NCBI GenBank assembly: GCA_019828595.1
Contig: JAHQRK010000024.1
Location: 1,100,831 to 1,164,830 of the forward strand
Length of the DNA stretch: 64,000 nt
Source: Aphanomyces cochlioides
Taxonomy: Eukaryota; Oomycota; Saprolegniomycetes; Saprolegniales; Verrucalvaceae
Reading direction: 5' to 3'
The notes under the pieces: generated by a model
The model's input: the letters and a program-made list of their open reading frames with translations, nothing else
Told to the model about the DNA's origin: nothing
The model's database searches: none
Part shown: positions 39,801 through 52,380 of the stretch, piece by piece
How the letters are laid out: every line of letters starts with the position of its first letter
Numbering within the stretch: the first letter of the stretch is position 1
Made by a program: the position numbers and the translations under genes

Positions 39801-40620
39801 CCTGGATCAACATGAGGACAAAATGCGCCGAAAATTTTCTTGAGATGATTCCAATATGTTATCCCTTTCATTGGTAAATCTAAATCGGATAAAAGCAAGA
39901 AACCACCATTTATATGCACAGGAAGTCCCGTCCATAAGTCGGCTGGAAGAGTGCAAAAAAGCTGACCATTCACTGGGGGAGCTATGTCATCGTTTTTCTT
40001 GATCACACTGGCAACACTTATGTGAGGAACTACATTTTGCATTGTCTTCGCCAATTCTAAAGTGCGTCCCATCGCAAGGTTGCTGGAAACCAACCACTTT
40101 TCAACGGCAACTGCATTGTTTGTTTCGATCTTTACATCACAATAATTTATTGTTAAAGTCTCCTTTGGTGCCCGTCTGAAAAGAGTGGTGAATTGAAATG
40201 TTGGTTTCTTCTTCCATTCAGCATCTTGTAGAGCTTTCTTCTTTCAGCTAAAATGTTCGGAGCATCTTGCAAATGAACGTCTACGATGGTATCGCTACTC
40301 TGATCCATGCCCAAGGCTCCATAATGAAGTGCACGATAAATATTGCGTAAAAACCACTGAAGATGGCGCAAATTTCGAAAATGAGGCTTGAAGGCTGCGA
40401 AGAAACTCTTTGTCAAAATGGGCAATTCAGGAAAATGCTCGCTTGTATATTTTCTAATGGGACATCGCAATATTGTTCCTTTGACGTTTGCACCACGGGT
40501 ATATTTGGTGCAAGTGGTAGGCAACAAAATGGAAGTATTTGGTCGAAGTAAATTTGAAATTCGTTTGAATTCACTGCATAGCATACTGCCCCAACACTGT
40601 CCAGATACACACCACTTGTG
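36817..40620 (-). pseudogene. SACS: Sacsin-like protein gene fragment, copy 1
   Basis: Minus-strand segments in changing frames follow sacsin order from right to left: KGTILRCPIRKYTSEHFPEL and HLQWFLRNI (ATPase-domain tail, about 40,480-40,330), NGQLFCTLPADLWTGLPVH (near 39,970), a long 311-residue part (39,668-38,733) with TFADLSGLPLLALSAGSVDV, then YNDAPWIMQDIDSQRIEVAHPS (37,410-37,350) and a C-terminal part with FIDGLHQIIE and IPTRFFLSNGIDITK (37,200-37,060). Sacsin repeats are giant chaperone modules. Multiple frame changes could be short introns or damage. It lacks the GRFG box, which exists separately at 17.4 kb. Confidence 0.72.
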
Positions 40621-40781
40621 CGGCTCTTCTCGCTCATTTTTTGCTGTAAGTCCTCGACTTTTTTGTCAATAGTGAGCAAACGCTCGGCGAGGCTATCATT
40701 GTATTTGTCGGCAACTTTGCGCATGTGCCCACGGATAGTATTGCAGCCCTCACCATCGAGTAGGAGCAACCCTTGTGATCT
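40600..40781 (-). pseudogene. MSV199/T5orf172 tail piece at end of tandem unit 1
   Basis: Minus-strand LLLLDGEGCNTIRGHMRKV followed by DKYNDSLAERLL and KKVEDLQQKMSEKS, fused in frame to sacsin-like sequence. The same piece ends units 2 (about 43,016-43,197) and 3. Confidence 0.8.
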
Positions 40782-43036
40782 CGTCCTGAAACAAAACTGA
40801 ACGATATCATTTTTTTTGTTTGAACTCAATAAATACCCATTCCAGGCGATCCAAACACATGTCAAGGCATCCTAAATTATCAAAGCGGGTCTCTTCAACA
40901 GAATAAATCATAGCTTCAGCGTGGGAAAAATAGGCTAATTCAAGAAGTGGGGCTTGAATCTTTATCAATATGTGAAATATCGTATCTTTGTCCAAGTTGT
41001 TTTCAAATATCGATGATCCAGCAGTGTCCATATTTATATCATCTGGATAGGTAACTTCAGCTAACTTGTTGCCATCGTTGATCTTTTCGGCAGAGTCAAA
41101 GTTGTCCTCCTCGTAGAATTCTAATTAATGCTTGGCACGACACTCAATTTATGCGACTCTCCCGCTCCTGAGATAAAAATCTATCATTTTCGGCTGCATA
41201 GTCTTGCTGCAGAAGAGTCTGAAGCTCGTGCGCAAGTAGTATACAATTCCATAAGCAGATCACTCGCTCAATGTGTCGACAGCACATGTGTTCTTTGGAA
41301 GAATAAAGTGGCAGCAAGAGCCAAGAATAAAATATGGACACCTGTGACGGAGGCACTTCTTTCCAAAATCGTACCATCCATAAGCCATCGATAATATCTT
41401 CATCCCATCGTATGATCTTTTGATGTTTCCAAGACTTGGGTAATTGGTTGTCAAGAGCCTGAGATAAGAGTTGAAAAGCGAACATTTGAGCTCCAAGAGC
41501 TGAAACATATTTCGGATCTTGCAACGACGTTGACATTGTGCGTGTAAAGTCCAAACTTAAAAATCTTGAGACCATTCGTGGCAATAATAATTGCTGATCA
41601 ATTCTGGCAAAAATGTATTTCTCCATGAATATATGGTGGCCATATGGAATAACATCAACACTTCCAGCTGACAAAGCTAAAAGGGGCAATCCAGACAAAT
41701 CAGCAAACGTATTTGAATTCAGGTTCCTCATGCAGTACTGCAAGAATGGGATACAAAGACAGCTGTGTATTGTTGAAATATGCACACGTTTGAGATAATT
41801 GCAAAGTATGCGAGGATGCAACGTTTGAGGCTTAAATAACGTGAGACATCCATCCACGACGTTCTTGGGTAATCGAAACATGGGAAAATGTAGTTGGAAT
41901 AACGAGGCAACTTGAACGTGCATTGATTGTGTCTCCATCAAATAAACTTCATGAATTTTTCGTAAAGAGAAGTCACTCCAACGAAACAGGCTGTGCGACT
42001 GTAATTTAGGGGTAAATAAGTCGCTGTACGAGAGAACCAAAAGAGTGTCTCGATTTCTTTTAGCTTGGCCAACATACATACAAAAAACTTGGTCATCATC
42101 TAAACAATTTTAAACAGTATAGTTGGCGAGTTCAAAATGCTTCATGGTTAGTAGCAAATCTACATAAGCTGCAATAACAGCATCCTCGAGTAATATTTGA
42201 TTCCATATCTCCCTGGATCAACATGAGGACAAAATGCGCCGAAAATTTTCTTGAGATGATTCCAATATGTTATCCCTTTCATTGGTAAATCTAAATCGGA
42301 TAAAAGCAAGAAACCACCATTTATATGCACAGGAAGTCCCGTCCATAAGTCGGCTGGAAGAGTGCAAAAAAGCTGACCATTCACTGGGGGAGCTATGTCA
42401 TCGTTTTTCTTGATCACACTGGCAACACTTATGTGAGGAACTACATTTTGCATTGTCTTCGCCAATTCTAAAGTGCGTCCCATCGCAAGGTTGCTGGAAA
42501 CCAACCACTTTTCAACGGCAACTGCATTGTTTGTTTCGATCTTTACATCACAATAATTTATTGTTAAAGTCTCCTTTGGTGCCCGTCTGAAAAGAGTGGT
42601 GAATTGAAATGTTGTTTTCTTCTTCCATTCAGCATCTTGTAGAGCTTTCTTCTTTCAGCTAAAATGTTCGGAGCATCTTGCAAATGAACGTCTACGATGG
42701 TGTCGCGAGCATACTCTGATCCATACCCAAGGTTCCATAATGAAGTGCACGATAAATATTGCGTAAAAACCACTGAAGATGGCGCAAATTTCGAAAATGA
42801 GGCTTGAAGGCTGCGAAGAAACTCTTTGTCAAAATGGGCAATTCAGGAAAATGCTCGCTTGTATATTTTCTAATGGGACATCGCAATATTGTTCCTTTGA
42901 CGTTTGCACCACGGGTATATTTGGTGCAAGTGGTAGGCAACAAAATGGAAGTATTTGGTCGAAGTAAATTTGAAATTCGTTTGAATTCACTGCATAGCAT
43001 ACTGCCCCAACACTGTCCAGATACACACCACTTGTG
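40782..43036 (-). pseudogene. Sacsin-like fragment, tandem unit 2
   Basis: Second copy of the sacsin-like piece (311-residue frame at 41,144-42,079, 114-residue frame at 42,160-42,504, 102-residue frame at 42,692-43,000). A local change near 42,700-42,730 alters the frame joined to LHYG. Confidence 0.72.
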
Positions 43037-43197
43037 CGGCTCTTCTCGCTCATTTTTTGCTGTAAGTCCTCGACTTTTTTGTCAATAGTGAGCAAACGCT
43101 CGGCGAGGCTATCATTGTATTTGTCGGCAACTTTGCGCATGTGCCCACGGATAGTATTGCAGCCCTCACCATCGAGTAGGAGCAACCCTTGTGATCT

Positions 43198-45447
43198 CGT
43201 CCTGAAACAAAACTGAACGATATCATTTTTTTTGTTTGAACTCAATAAATACCCATTCCAGGCGATCCAAACACATGTCAAGGCATCCTAAATTATCAAA
43301 GCGGGTCTCTTCAACAGAATAAATCATAGCTTCAGCGTGGGAAAAATAGGCTAATTCAAGAAGTGGGGCTTGAATCTTTATCAATATGTGAAATATCGTA
43401 TCTTTGTCCAAGTTGTTTTCAAATATCGATGATCCAGCAGTGTCCATATTTATATCATCTGGATAGGTAACTTCAGCTAACTTGTTGCCATCGTTGATCT
43501 TTTCGGCAGAGTCAAAGTTGTCCTCCTCGTAGAATTCTAATTAATGCTTGGCACGACACTCAATTTATGCGACTCTCCCGCTCCTGAGATAAAAATCTAT
43601 CATTTTCGGCTGCATAGTCTTGCTGCAGAAGAGTCTGAAGCTCGTGCGCAAGTAGTATACAATTCCATAAGCAGATCACTCGCTCAATGTGTCGACAGCA
43701 CATGTGTTCTTTGGAAGAATAAAGTGGCAGCAAGAGCCAAGAATAAAATATGGACACCTGTGACGGAGGCACTTCTTTCCAAAATCGTACCATCCATAAG
43801 CCATCGATAATATCTTCATCCCATCGTATGATCTTTTGATGTTTCCAAGACTTGGGTAATTGGTTGTCAAGAGCCTGAGATAAGAGTTGAAAAGCGAACA
43901 TTTGAGCTCCAAGAGCTGAAACATATTTCGGATCTTGCAACGACGTTGACATTGTGCGTGTAAAGTCCAAACTTAAAAATCTTGAGACCATTCGTGGCAA
44001 TAATAATTGCTGATCAATTCTGGCAAAAATGTATTTCTCCATGAATATATGGTGGCCATATGGAATAACATCAACACTTCCAGCTGACAAAGCTAAAAGG
44101 GGCAATCCAGACAAATCAGCAAACGTATTTGAATTCAGGTTCCTCATGCAGTACTGCAAGAATGGGATACAAAGACAGCTGTGTATTGTTGAAATATGCA
44201 CACGTTTGAGATAATTGCAAAGTATGCGAGGATGCAACGTTTGAGGCTTAAATAACGTGAGACATCCATCCACGACGTTCTTGGGTAATCGAAACATGGG
44301 AAAATGTAGTTGGAATAACGAGGCAACTTGAACGTGCATTGATTGTGTCTCCATCAAATAAACTTCATGAATTTTTCGTAAAGAGAAGTCACTCCAACGA
44401 AACAGGCTGTGCGACTGTAATTTAGGGGTAAATAAGTCGCTGTACGAGAGAACCAAAAGAGTGTCTCGATTTCTTTTAGCTTGGCCAACATACATACAAA
44501 AAACTTGGTCATCATCTAAACAATTTTAAACAGTATAGTTGGCGAGTTCAAAATGCTTCATGGTTAGTAGCAAATCTACATAAGCTGCAATAACAGCATC
44601 CTCGAGTAATATTTGATTCCATATCTCCCTGGATCAACATGAGGACAAAATGCGCCGAAAATTTTCTTGAGATGATTCCAATATGTTATCCCTTTCATTG
44701 GTAAATCTAAATCGGATAAAAGCAAGAAACCACCATTTATATGCACAGGAAGTCCCGTCCATAAGTCGGCTGGAAGAGTGCAAAAAAGCTGACCATTCAC
44801 TGGGGGAGCTATGTCATCGTTTTTCTTGATCACACTGGCAACACTTATGTGAGGAACTACATTTTGCATTGTCTTCGCCAATTCTAAAGTGCGTCCCATC
44901 GCAAGGTTGCTGGAAACCAACCACTTTTCAACGGCAACTGCATTGTTTGTTTCGATCTTTACATCACAATAATTTATTGTTAAAGTCTCCTTTGGTGCCC
45001 GTCTGAAAAGAGTGGTGAATTGAAATGTTGGTTTCTTCTTCCATTCAGCATCTTGTAGAGCTTTCTTCTTTCAGCTAAAATGTTCGGAGCATCTTGCAAA
45101 TGAACGTCTACGATGGTATCGCTACTCTGATCCATGCCCAAGGCTCCATAATGAAGTGCACGATAAATATTGCGTAAAAACCACTGAAGATGGCGCAAAT
45201 TTCGAAAATGAGGCTTGAAGGCTGCGAAGAAACTCTTTGTCAAAATGGGCAATTCAGGAAAATGCTCGCTTGTATATTTTCTAATGGGACATCGCAATAT
45301 TGTTCCTTTGACGTTTGCACCACGGGTATATTTGGTGCAAGTGGTAGGCAACAAAATGGAAGTATTTGGTCGAAGTAAATTTGAAATTCGTTTGAATTCA
45401 CTGCATAGCATACTGCCCCAACACTGTCCAGATACACACCACTTGTG
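43198..45447 (-). pseudogene. Sacsin-like fragment, tandem unit 3
   Basis: Third copy (frames at 43,560-44,495, 44,576-44,920 and 44,980-45,411), practically identical to unit 1. Its right end runs into the long T5orf172 inverted repeat and not into another sacsin copy. Confidence 0.72.
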
Positions 45448-45448
45448 C

Positions 45449-46004
45449 GGCTCTTCTCGCTCATTTTTTGCTGTAAGTCCTCGACTTTTTTGTCAATAGT
45501 GAGCAAACGCTCGGCGAGGCTATCATTGTATTTGTCGGCAACTTTGCGCATGTGCCCACGGATAGTATTGCAGCCCTCACCATCGAGTAGGAGCAACTCT
45601 TGTGATTTGCCAGACTTGTACCGCAATTCATCGGTAATCATACCGTTGAATTCCGTCTCGGCTTTGCTGAGCACATCAGCGGGCACCAGCACAAGCGTAT
45701 CGAGCTCGCATTTGTCTCCAAAGGTGGACGCATGATCGTAAAAACGCTCCTTCATGTTGCTAGTGTGGCCAAACATAATCACTCGCTTGCTGTCTTTGTG
45801 CTGGCCTGTGTCGACGAGGTAGAAGCATGCGATATTGTTCGGTACAACCTTCCAGAATGCTTTGACGAATCGCTTGTCGACCCGGCACAGTTTTTTACCA
45901 TGCATGCGCTGCATTCGACGCAGTCGCGGGTCGCGGACGCGTTTAGGTTGTGGATATACAGCCAAGTGATTGCGCAAAGCGTTCTGGAAGGTTGTACCGA
46001 ACAA
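45449..46004 (-). pseudogene. T5orf172 (GIY-YIG-like) domain protein, left arm, fused to sacsin piece
   Basis: Starts upstream of AFWKVVPNNIACFYLVDTGQ and continues VIMFGHTSNMKERFYDHAST, LDTLVLVPADVLSKAETEF, then the GEGCNTIRGHMRKV coiled-coil tail. The order of a strand-turn-strand with (V/K)xFGHxxNxKERxxxH and a final Glu is that of T5orf172, a GIY-YIG superfamily domain that follows MSV199 in large DNA virus proteins. Open at the protein level over this arm but reads on in the sacsin piece (stop at 45,240). Confidence 0.7.
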
Positions 46005-46390
46005 TATCGCATGCCTCTACCTCGTCGACACAGGCCAGCACAAAGACAGCAAGCGAGTAGTTAAGTTTGGCCACGCTAGCAACATGAAGGAGCGTTTTTA
46101 CGATCATGTGTCCACCTTTGGAGACAAATGCGAGCTCGATACGCTTGTGCTGGTGCCCGCTGATGTGCTCAGCAAAGCCGAGACGGAATTCAACGGTATG
46201 ATTACCGATGAATTGCGGTACAAGTCTGGCAAATCACAAGAGTTGCTCCTACTCGATGGTGAGGGCTGCAATACTATCCGTGGGCACATGCGCAAAGTTG
46301 CCGACAAATACAATGATAGCCTCGCCGAGCATTTGCTCACTATTGACAAAAAAGTCGAGGACTTACAGCAAAAAATGAGCGAGAAGAGCC
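45449..46390. repeat. Second MSV199/T5orf172 inverted repeat
   Basis: Arms of about 417 bp, 45,449-45,865 (minus-strand coding) and 45,974-46,390 (plus-strand coding), separated by about 108 bp. The arms differ at several codons (CFYLVD versus CLYLVD; RVIMFGH versus RVVKFGH), so they are not a pure assembly mirror. Confidence 0.88.
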
Positions 46391-46461
46391 ACAAGGATAA
46401 GCCGCGCATTGCGGATCTCGGGTTCATCGTCACAAAAATACCAACATCTGAATGCAGTTGA
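45970..46461 (+). CDS. T5orf172 (GIY-YIG-like) domain protein fragment, right arm
   Basis: A 163-residue frame with RKAFWKVVPNNIACLYLVD, RVVKFGHASNMKERFYDHVS, ADVLSKAETEFNG and a coiled-coil tail QELLLLDGEGCNTIRG...KKVEDLQQKMSEKSHKDKPR. The MSV199 N-terminal domain is missing, and the last residues come from the joined dynein sequence read on the opposite strand. It may be an inactive remnant of a viral-type nuclease gene; I list it as coding because the domain itself is unbroken. Confidence 0.6.
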   Translation: MRKAFWKVVPNNIACLYLVDTGQHKDSKRVVKFGHASNMKERFYDHVSTFGDKCELDTLVLVPADVLSKAETEFNGMITDELRYKSGKSQELLLLDGEGCNTIRGHMRKVADKYNDSLAEHLLTIDKKVEDLQQKMSEKSHKDKPRIADLGFIVTKIPTSECS

Positions 46462-49400
46462 ACTGATTTCCCCAGTAATTCAATGAAATTTGCTTGATTT
46501 GTTTGCTTTTTCGACGATAAGCCTGCTTGAATCGTCAGAATTTGCTGAGACACTGCCGACAACACGCGTTCTTCTAAACGATTGAATTCATCGAAGCACC
46601 CCAAGCGCCGACTTGACATAAACCAACAAATATGCGACCCATAGCTTGAAAATCGAAGTTTTCGTCACAATTAAAGACCAACACAAAACGACCCAGTTGC
46701 ATACCAAGTGCTTTAACACTCTCAGTTTTACCAGTGCCGGCTGGCCCAAACGGATTACCTCCCATACCAAAATCGAGTGCTTGAGTTAGAGTCAAGTAGC
46801 AGCGCTCAGTGAGAGGAGTATGCACGAGGCGTTCCCCAACACCTAAATATTCAAAACCATATGAAAAGCTAGCGTTTGCAACACAGATACGTAGTTTCTT
46901 CAACGGATCGTCTTCTTCGGGGAACATATAATGCCTCATGTGATACAACCATTGAAAATCATCAGGTCCAGCGAGTATCAGCTTATTCAAGCGGCGGCTC
47001 ACATCCCGCTGATGCACCAACTCAGTGATCAGCTGCTCGTACTTTTTACGAGTTTCTTGAGGTAAATCATACAGCACTTTTTCACTCAACACTTGTAAGA
47101 CGCCTTCAACATGAGCCGAGACATCAGAGAAGTCGTTCGATCTGGATTTCAACACTTTTTCCATTTTTGATGTCCATTGAATTTGGGTAGCAAGGAGAAT
47201 AATCTGCGCAGGATACATACTGATCCAATCCAAATAGTTTGTACTCTCACTCTTTACCACCGCAACTTCTAACATTGACGCTAAGGTCATTCGCATTTGA
47301 GTTTCAACGTGGGCTAACCACACATTGATACGTGCATCTTCTTGTGGGTTAACAGCTTGTTTTAACCGAACGATTTCGCCCTCTTTTGACACCAGTCCCG
47401 TGATGGCACCATTATCTGCAATTTCAAATGCAGCAACCCCTGCAAACATTTTGTTCAAATGGCGCTGAATTTGCCTTGGTTCCTTGCTATTACCAATCAT
47501 TTCGAGCAAATCTTCATCACCCACGAAATAGAATCGTGGGAAAGCAGCTCGTTGACGCTCCAAGTATTCACCCAAGGCTCGCTGAATACTGCCCATCATG
47601 TCCTGTTGACGTTCCAATGATTGATAGAGGTTTGGAATGTTGACAACTTCAAGAATCAAGGGCTTATGGCTCACACGTTTCATCGTAGAGACAAACTCGT
47701 TATCAACACTTTGGAAACGTGCGTATTCTTTTGGCAATTGTTGTTTGATGTCAGCAGATCCAAAGAAAATGCCTTCCAAGTACACCCATCGGCGCTGTAC
47801 ATCAATCCAAAAGTCAAAGATAGATTGAACCCTGGTCAGTCGCTCCTCCCAACTTTCGGCTTGTTCAGCAAAAACACGATAATATGGGCTCTGCTTCATA
47901 CTTTGCAAGCTATTCAAATGTTCTTCCACCTTCGAAAACATGTCATCCCATCCCTTGATAATTCGACATCGATTTTGATAATTCACCAAATCTAACGAGA
48001 ACTGGGTCCAGTGCTCAGAAACCTGTCGAAGAAATTCGTCTAATGCCATTTCGCCTTGGGCTGTGCGTATAATATCTTTCAGTGAGCTGTCATGCATCGT
48101 CAATTTGGCCTCCCATAAATTTCTTAAGCTGAGTTCAGTAAATGACGAAGTAATGTTCAGCAGCTTCAGAATTTGTTTCCAATGCCTTTCACGGATGGCG
48201 TCTGACTTCAGATCCGACAAAAGAGAATTGATTGCTTTGTATGATTGAAGTGTTTGGACAAAGTAGTCGAATGCTTCGTATTGTTGCATTCTAGCTATGG
48301 GAATGTTTTTAAATTGTCCAACAGCTCGTCCAGTTGTTTTCTTAGTTTGCGAGGTTGGATAGCACTCCAAAGGGTGTCCTTCAGATCATCGATTTGGTTC
48401 CATACAGAAGATAAGCCCTCCCACACTTCTCGTAGGCCATTCAATTCTTCAATGGTTCGTTCGAGTGTATCAAAATCGCTATCCTCATTACGAGAAATCA
48501 AGTTCAGTGCTTTTCTTGCCGCTTCCATTTTTTTTGTATCTTGAGCCAGCAAATTTAATTTCGTGTCAAAAATGATAATGCTTTCTAAAGCAGCCTTCGG
48601 TGATATTCCACCTTGCAGTGGTTTTGAGGCATCCCACTCAGCAATAGTAGGTTGAATTTTCTTCACTAAAATACTGTGTTCGTCGATAATCTTTGCTTGC
48701 AATTGTGGCAATTGACTCTCCGTGGCATCTGTTTTGCGTTGTAGTAATTGAAGGAATGCTTCCCATTCGCCTTCAACGTTTGCCAGTTCTGGCCACGTAG
48801 GAGGGAATTTAAATCGCTGTCTTTTCAAAACTTTTTCTCCATTCATAAATGCTCTAATTGAGTGCGTTTAGTTGATACATTTTCATAAAATGCAGTGATT
48901 TGAGAGCTGAGCATTTCGCCAAAATGTGATAAGAACACGCTATGCCAAGCATCATATTTTACGTTCACTTGTGCTTGTACTTGTTGGAAATTCACAACAA
49001 TAGGGCCGAAGCGTTTGGTGCTGGAAATAGTATCAAATTTGGAACGTTCATCTTTAATTTCCACAAGCAATTGCTGCCATTGAATAATGTCGTCGCCAAT
49101 CTTACTGATTACTCGCTGAGCTTCCATGTCCCACAAAGCTTGATACTGCAACCAGGTCAGAACATACTGTTCCAAGGCGTACAAATTATTGAACAAGACA
49201 TCGTAGGCTTTCAATAACAACCCAGCAGGTAGCATTTGAAGAACCTCTTGGAAGCAATTTTCCTTTCGCCTTTGGCGGCGACGAACAGGAGATGGTACAT
49301 TACTTACTGGTTTGAAAGCATCGTAAGTTGCACTATTAATCTTCTCCAAATTGCAAACCGCTGCAACCATACGTTCCAATTCAGCCAACCATTGCGATCT

Positions 49401-52207
49401 GGCCTGTTCTACAGACGGCTCCAAGACCAGGACTTGGCTTTTTAGTAAAACTTGGTGCGTTCTAACACCCAAAACATTATCCTCAGATGAGAAAGCATGG
49501 ACCCATTTGTTCAAGCTGCGCTCCAATCTTGCCGTTAAAACTTCAGCAATTGTATGATTCAGTTGCTTCACAAACACATGTAAATTGGAATAGCCAGCCA
49601 AGTTCAGCTCATCCACAACTTTTTGGATTTCTTCCAATGCAGACTGAAATTGAGACTCATCGCGAGTAGCCTGGCGCATGTTTTCAACTTGTTGTTCAAT
49701 GTCATTTTGCTTCTTCCACAAATCTTCGACTTTGTCACTCAAGGTTTCGACCTTGTTCGCCAAATCTAACGCATATTCTCCCAAATGGTCAGAGTGCCAG
49801 CGAATTTCGTTGTCTTTGGTAAAGGTTTTTGCAATTGCTGTGCGGACTTCGCGCACAAAAGAGGCACTTAAAGTTTCAAAAGAAGGCCTGATACGTTTGC
49901 AAACACTCGTGTAGGTTTTTAAACTGGCATCCAGTGACATAGCATGTGGATACTTTTCCTTTGCATCTTCCGCGATCATTTTCAGCGTAAAGGGGACGCG
50001 GTAACCGAGCCATTCCAAGTTACGTACTTCTTTAAATAGCGTGACGATTTGGTGGTTAAAAGCAACGCTCAGCTCTCGCTCTAATCCGTCTTCATTGTCA
50101 GGCGATGCCTTGGACAAAATATTCAAAATAATATTTCGGACGTCGAAAGTTGGAACAGAGACTAGTTCGTTCACCCAATGATCGAAAATTAATTGAGCAT
50201 CCAACTTGCTCAAAAAGGCATCAGAGACTTGCTTCAGAGCTTTTCCTTCGACATGTTGCTCCCATCCTTTCCCGAGCACACTTTCTACACGGGAAAGCAA
50301 CATATGGAGCTTGCGCTCGATTTGTTTCGACCACATAACGGCGCCTGCAATTGGAGGAATGTCGCGGAGCTTACTCATTCGAGACGCTTCGGAATAGTTA
50401 TAATGAGCTCGAAACTTAGCTTGCAGCTCCGTGACATCTTCTTTCACATTTTCAATCAGTCTCATTTGAAATTGCTGGACGGCCGTTCGAATACGAGGTC
50501 GGAAGAATAGGGGGTTGTACTTCGAGAAAACCCGAAACATTTCATCGGCTGTGGACGTATTATTCAATCGGGTGGTCAGGCTTGTAATGATACTGCCTTC
50601 AACTCTATCAATGCACAGCTCGTAAGTTTTTCTTGCTTGTTTCCATGTCTCAGTGCCATCCACAGAGACGTCAAATACATCCAAGACAGAGAACTGCATA
50701 AATGCAGCGTTGATGTCCGACAACATGTCCTCCGAGGACGATCCTTCAGTCTTCGACAAAACTCGTTGGATAACTAAGCGTAAACGCTCATGTTGTTCTC
50801 GGAATTCATGCAATTCCTTCATTCGTTCCTCAATAGCTAAATGGTCCAGTTGCATTTCGGCCAAAGATGATACTTTGTACTAGAGGTACCCCGCCGCTTA
50901 CTCAAGTCTTTGACCAACTCGTGGAATGCATGGTGTTGGCGATGCCATGTCAGTAATAATTCATGACATTGCTTAGCAATTTCACCGAATTGCTCGTATG
51001 ATATTTGGATAAGGTTGTACGTGCGCAAAACAGTTGTCACTTGCATGGCCAAATCACTTGAAATCAACTCAACCAGCGAAAGCACGCGTGATAATTTGTA
51101 TTCGTCAGCCAGGCGTACTTTTTTCAGTTGAGTAAAGACTGAATTCAAGCCTTGAGTTATTTGTGGAATGTCCGTCGCCGACAAAATTGCATTCATGCTG
51201 AAGTCTTTCATCAAATTCATGACGCTTGTCACAGTTTTTAGAGCATTGCCCAATCCGTGGTCTGCAGCAAAAGTGACTGTGACGAGATATCGCTTCGCTT
51301 GCTTTAAGATTGCGAGAGTAATCTCAACCTCGGGAGACGTTAATTTTGACTGAGTGACGAGCAGTGCCCTGTGCAAATCACTCCAAAAGTTGATTTCTTG
51401 TGTAGCAGATCCACTAATAGGTTCGTTGACCAAGGATGTTACTTTTTGAATTTCTTTGATCCAGCCATTCACACCGGCTTGAATATCGTTGAGAAAAGCA
51501 GTGTCGTTTAATCGTTCAGCAAAGCCAAGAGCATCGACGTCAATACTTCCGGTTTGCTTCGTGCTTCGCCAAGCATCAGCCGCTTGTTGAATATCGGGAT
51601 GAATCTTCAAATCAACTTCTGGGATTTCGATATTGTTTTGGAATTGCACCATTGCAACCTCCAATTCCTTCAGTCGTTTGCGTATAAGGGGCATGCGCTT
51701 GTTGTGCATTGGGCCACCATCCTCCTCTTGTCCCTCTTGCGCTTGAAGCAATGGTGTGAACGAATGTTGCACAAACGTCACAAGTGTTCCAATATCTTCC
51801 GTGCCTAGCGTGACTAGTTGCAACTGGGAATTCAATGGAGCGCCTTGACTGAGCTTTTCGCGTGTTTTGAGTGTCTTGATGAGGCAGAAGGTCGGTACTT
51901 TCTGTCGCTTGGCTTTAGGTTTTTCTTTTTCGCCACTTTCGAGGGAAAGCTTAACCCCATTGCCACTGTCTCTACGGAGTACGCGCAAGACTCGCAATTG
52001 TGGCTCTTGAATGAACTGACGAAGAATGTCGACATCAAGCCCCAATGCTTCTGCTTCAACAGAGTAAAACGTTCCGTCGTCGCTTGACAACCGAGTCGAC
52101 TTGCCAATCTGAAGGAAGGAGCAGCTGATGTCTAGAACTAGTTGGGCCAGAGAAGAGACTTCCATCTCCTTTTCTGCCGCCACGTTTCCTCCATTGGCTT
52201 CATCCAT
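46423..52207 (-). pseudogene. DYNC1H1: Cytoplasmic dynein 1 heavy chain, tail-linker-start of AAA1, damaged
   Basis: Minus strand from the probable ATG at 52,205-52,207 (MDEANGG). The tail and linker follow the cytoplasmic dynein order: REQHERLRLVIQRVL, KVLKRQRFKFPPTWPELANV, RKLRKQLDELLDNLKTFP, RRWVYLEGIFFGSADIKQQL, ERQRAAFPRFYFVGDEDLLE, then AAA1 Walker A GPAGTGKT near 46,735, Walker B-type CFDEFNRL at about 46,600 and GIFVTMNP at about 46,430, where homology stops at the MSV199/T5orf172 palindrome. Lesions: frame changes near 50,865, near 48,845 (with about 35 residues lost), near 48,300, and one base lost in the G4 run at 46,599-46,602. Five sixths of the motor is missing. The motor normally moves cargo to microtubule minus ends. 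Confidence 0.87.
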
Positions 52208-52380
52208 CTTGACGGGTAGTTTTTGTCTGGCGACTTTCAACCCCCCACGAGACAATGTGGGAATGCTCACAGATCGCTGGGAGATGCCACACCTTCTTTG
52301 GATGTACACCTTTTTACCTTGAAGTTGACGGGATCGGAAGTTCAACACAATTTATCCGGAATATAGCGTCATCCGGATAT

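Larger units (their letters stand above)
27440..41103. repeat. Segmental duplication, copy 1
   Basis: Collinear with 50,756-64,000. Offset is 23,316 bp in the dynein part, 23,789 bp around 29.2 kb and 22,897 bp from 30.9 kb to the end, where the two copies differ by only scattered bases (for example near 37,490 and 38,239). Differences are a 1-kb hAT insertion here and two local length differences. The duplication probably continues past the window edge. Confidence 0.92.
38401..45606. repeat. Three tandem 2.4-kb units (sacsin piece plus MSV199-family piece)
   Basis: Units begin at the CGTCCTGAAACAAAACTGAA core: 38,401-40,781 (2,381 bp), 40,782-43,197 (2,416 bp) and 43,198-45,606 (2,409 bp). 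They are nearly identical; unit 1 lacks about 30 bp near its start, and unit 2 has a few changes near 42,615 and 42,700. Each ends in about 170 bp of the MSV199/T5orf172 family tail. In the second duplication copy unit 1 is at 61,298-63,678 and unit 2 starts at 63,679. Confidence 0.92.
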
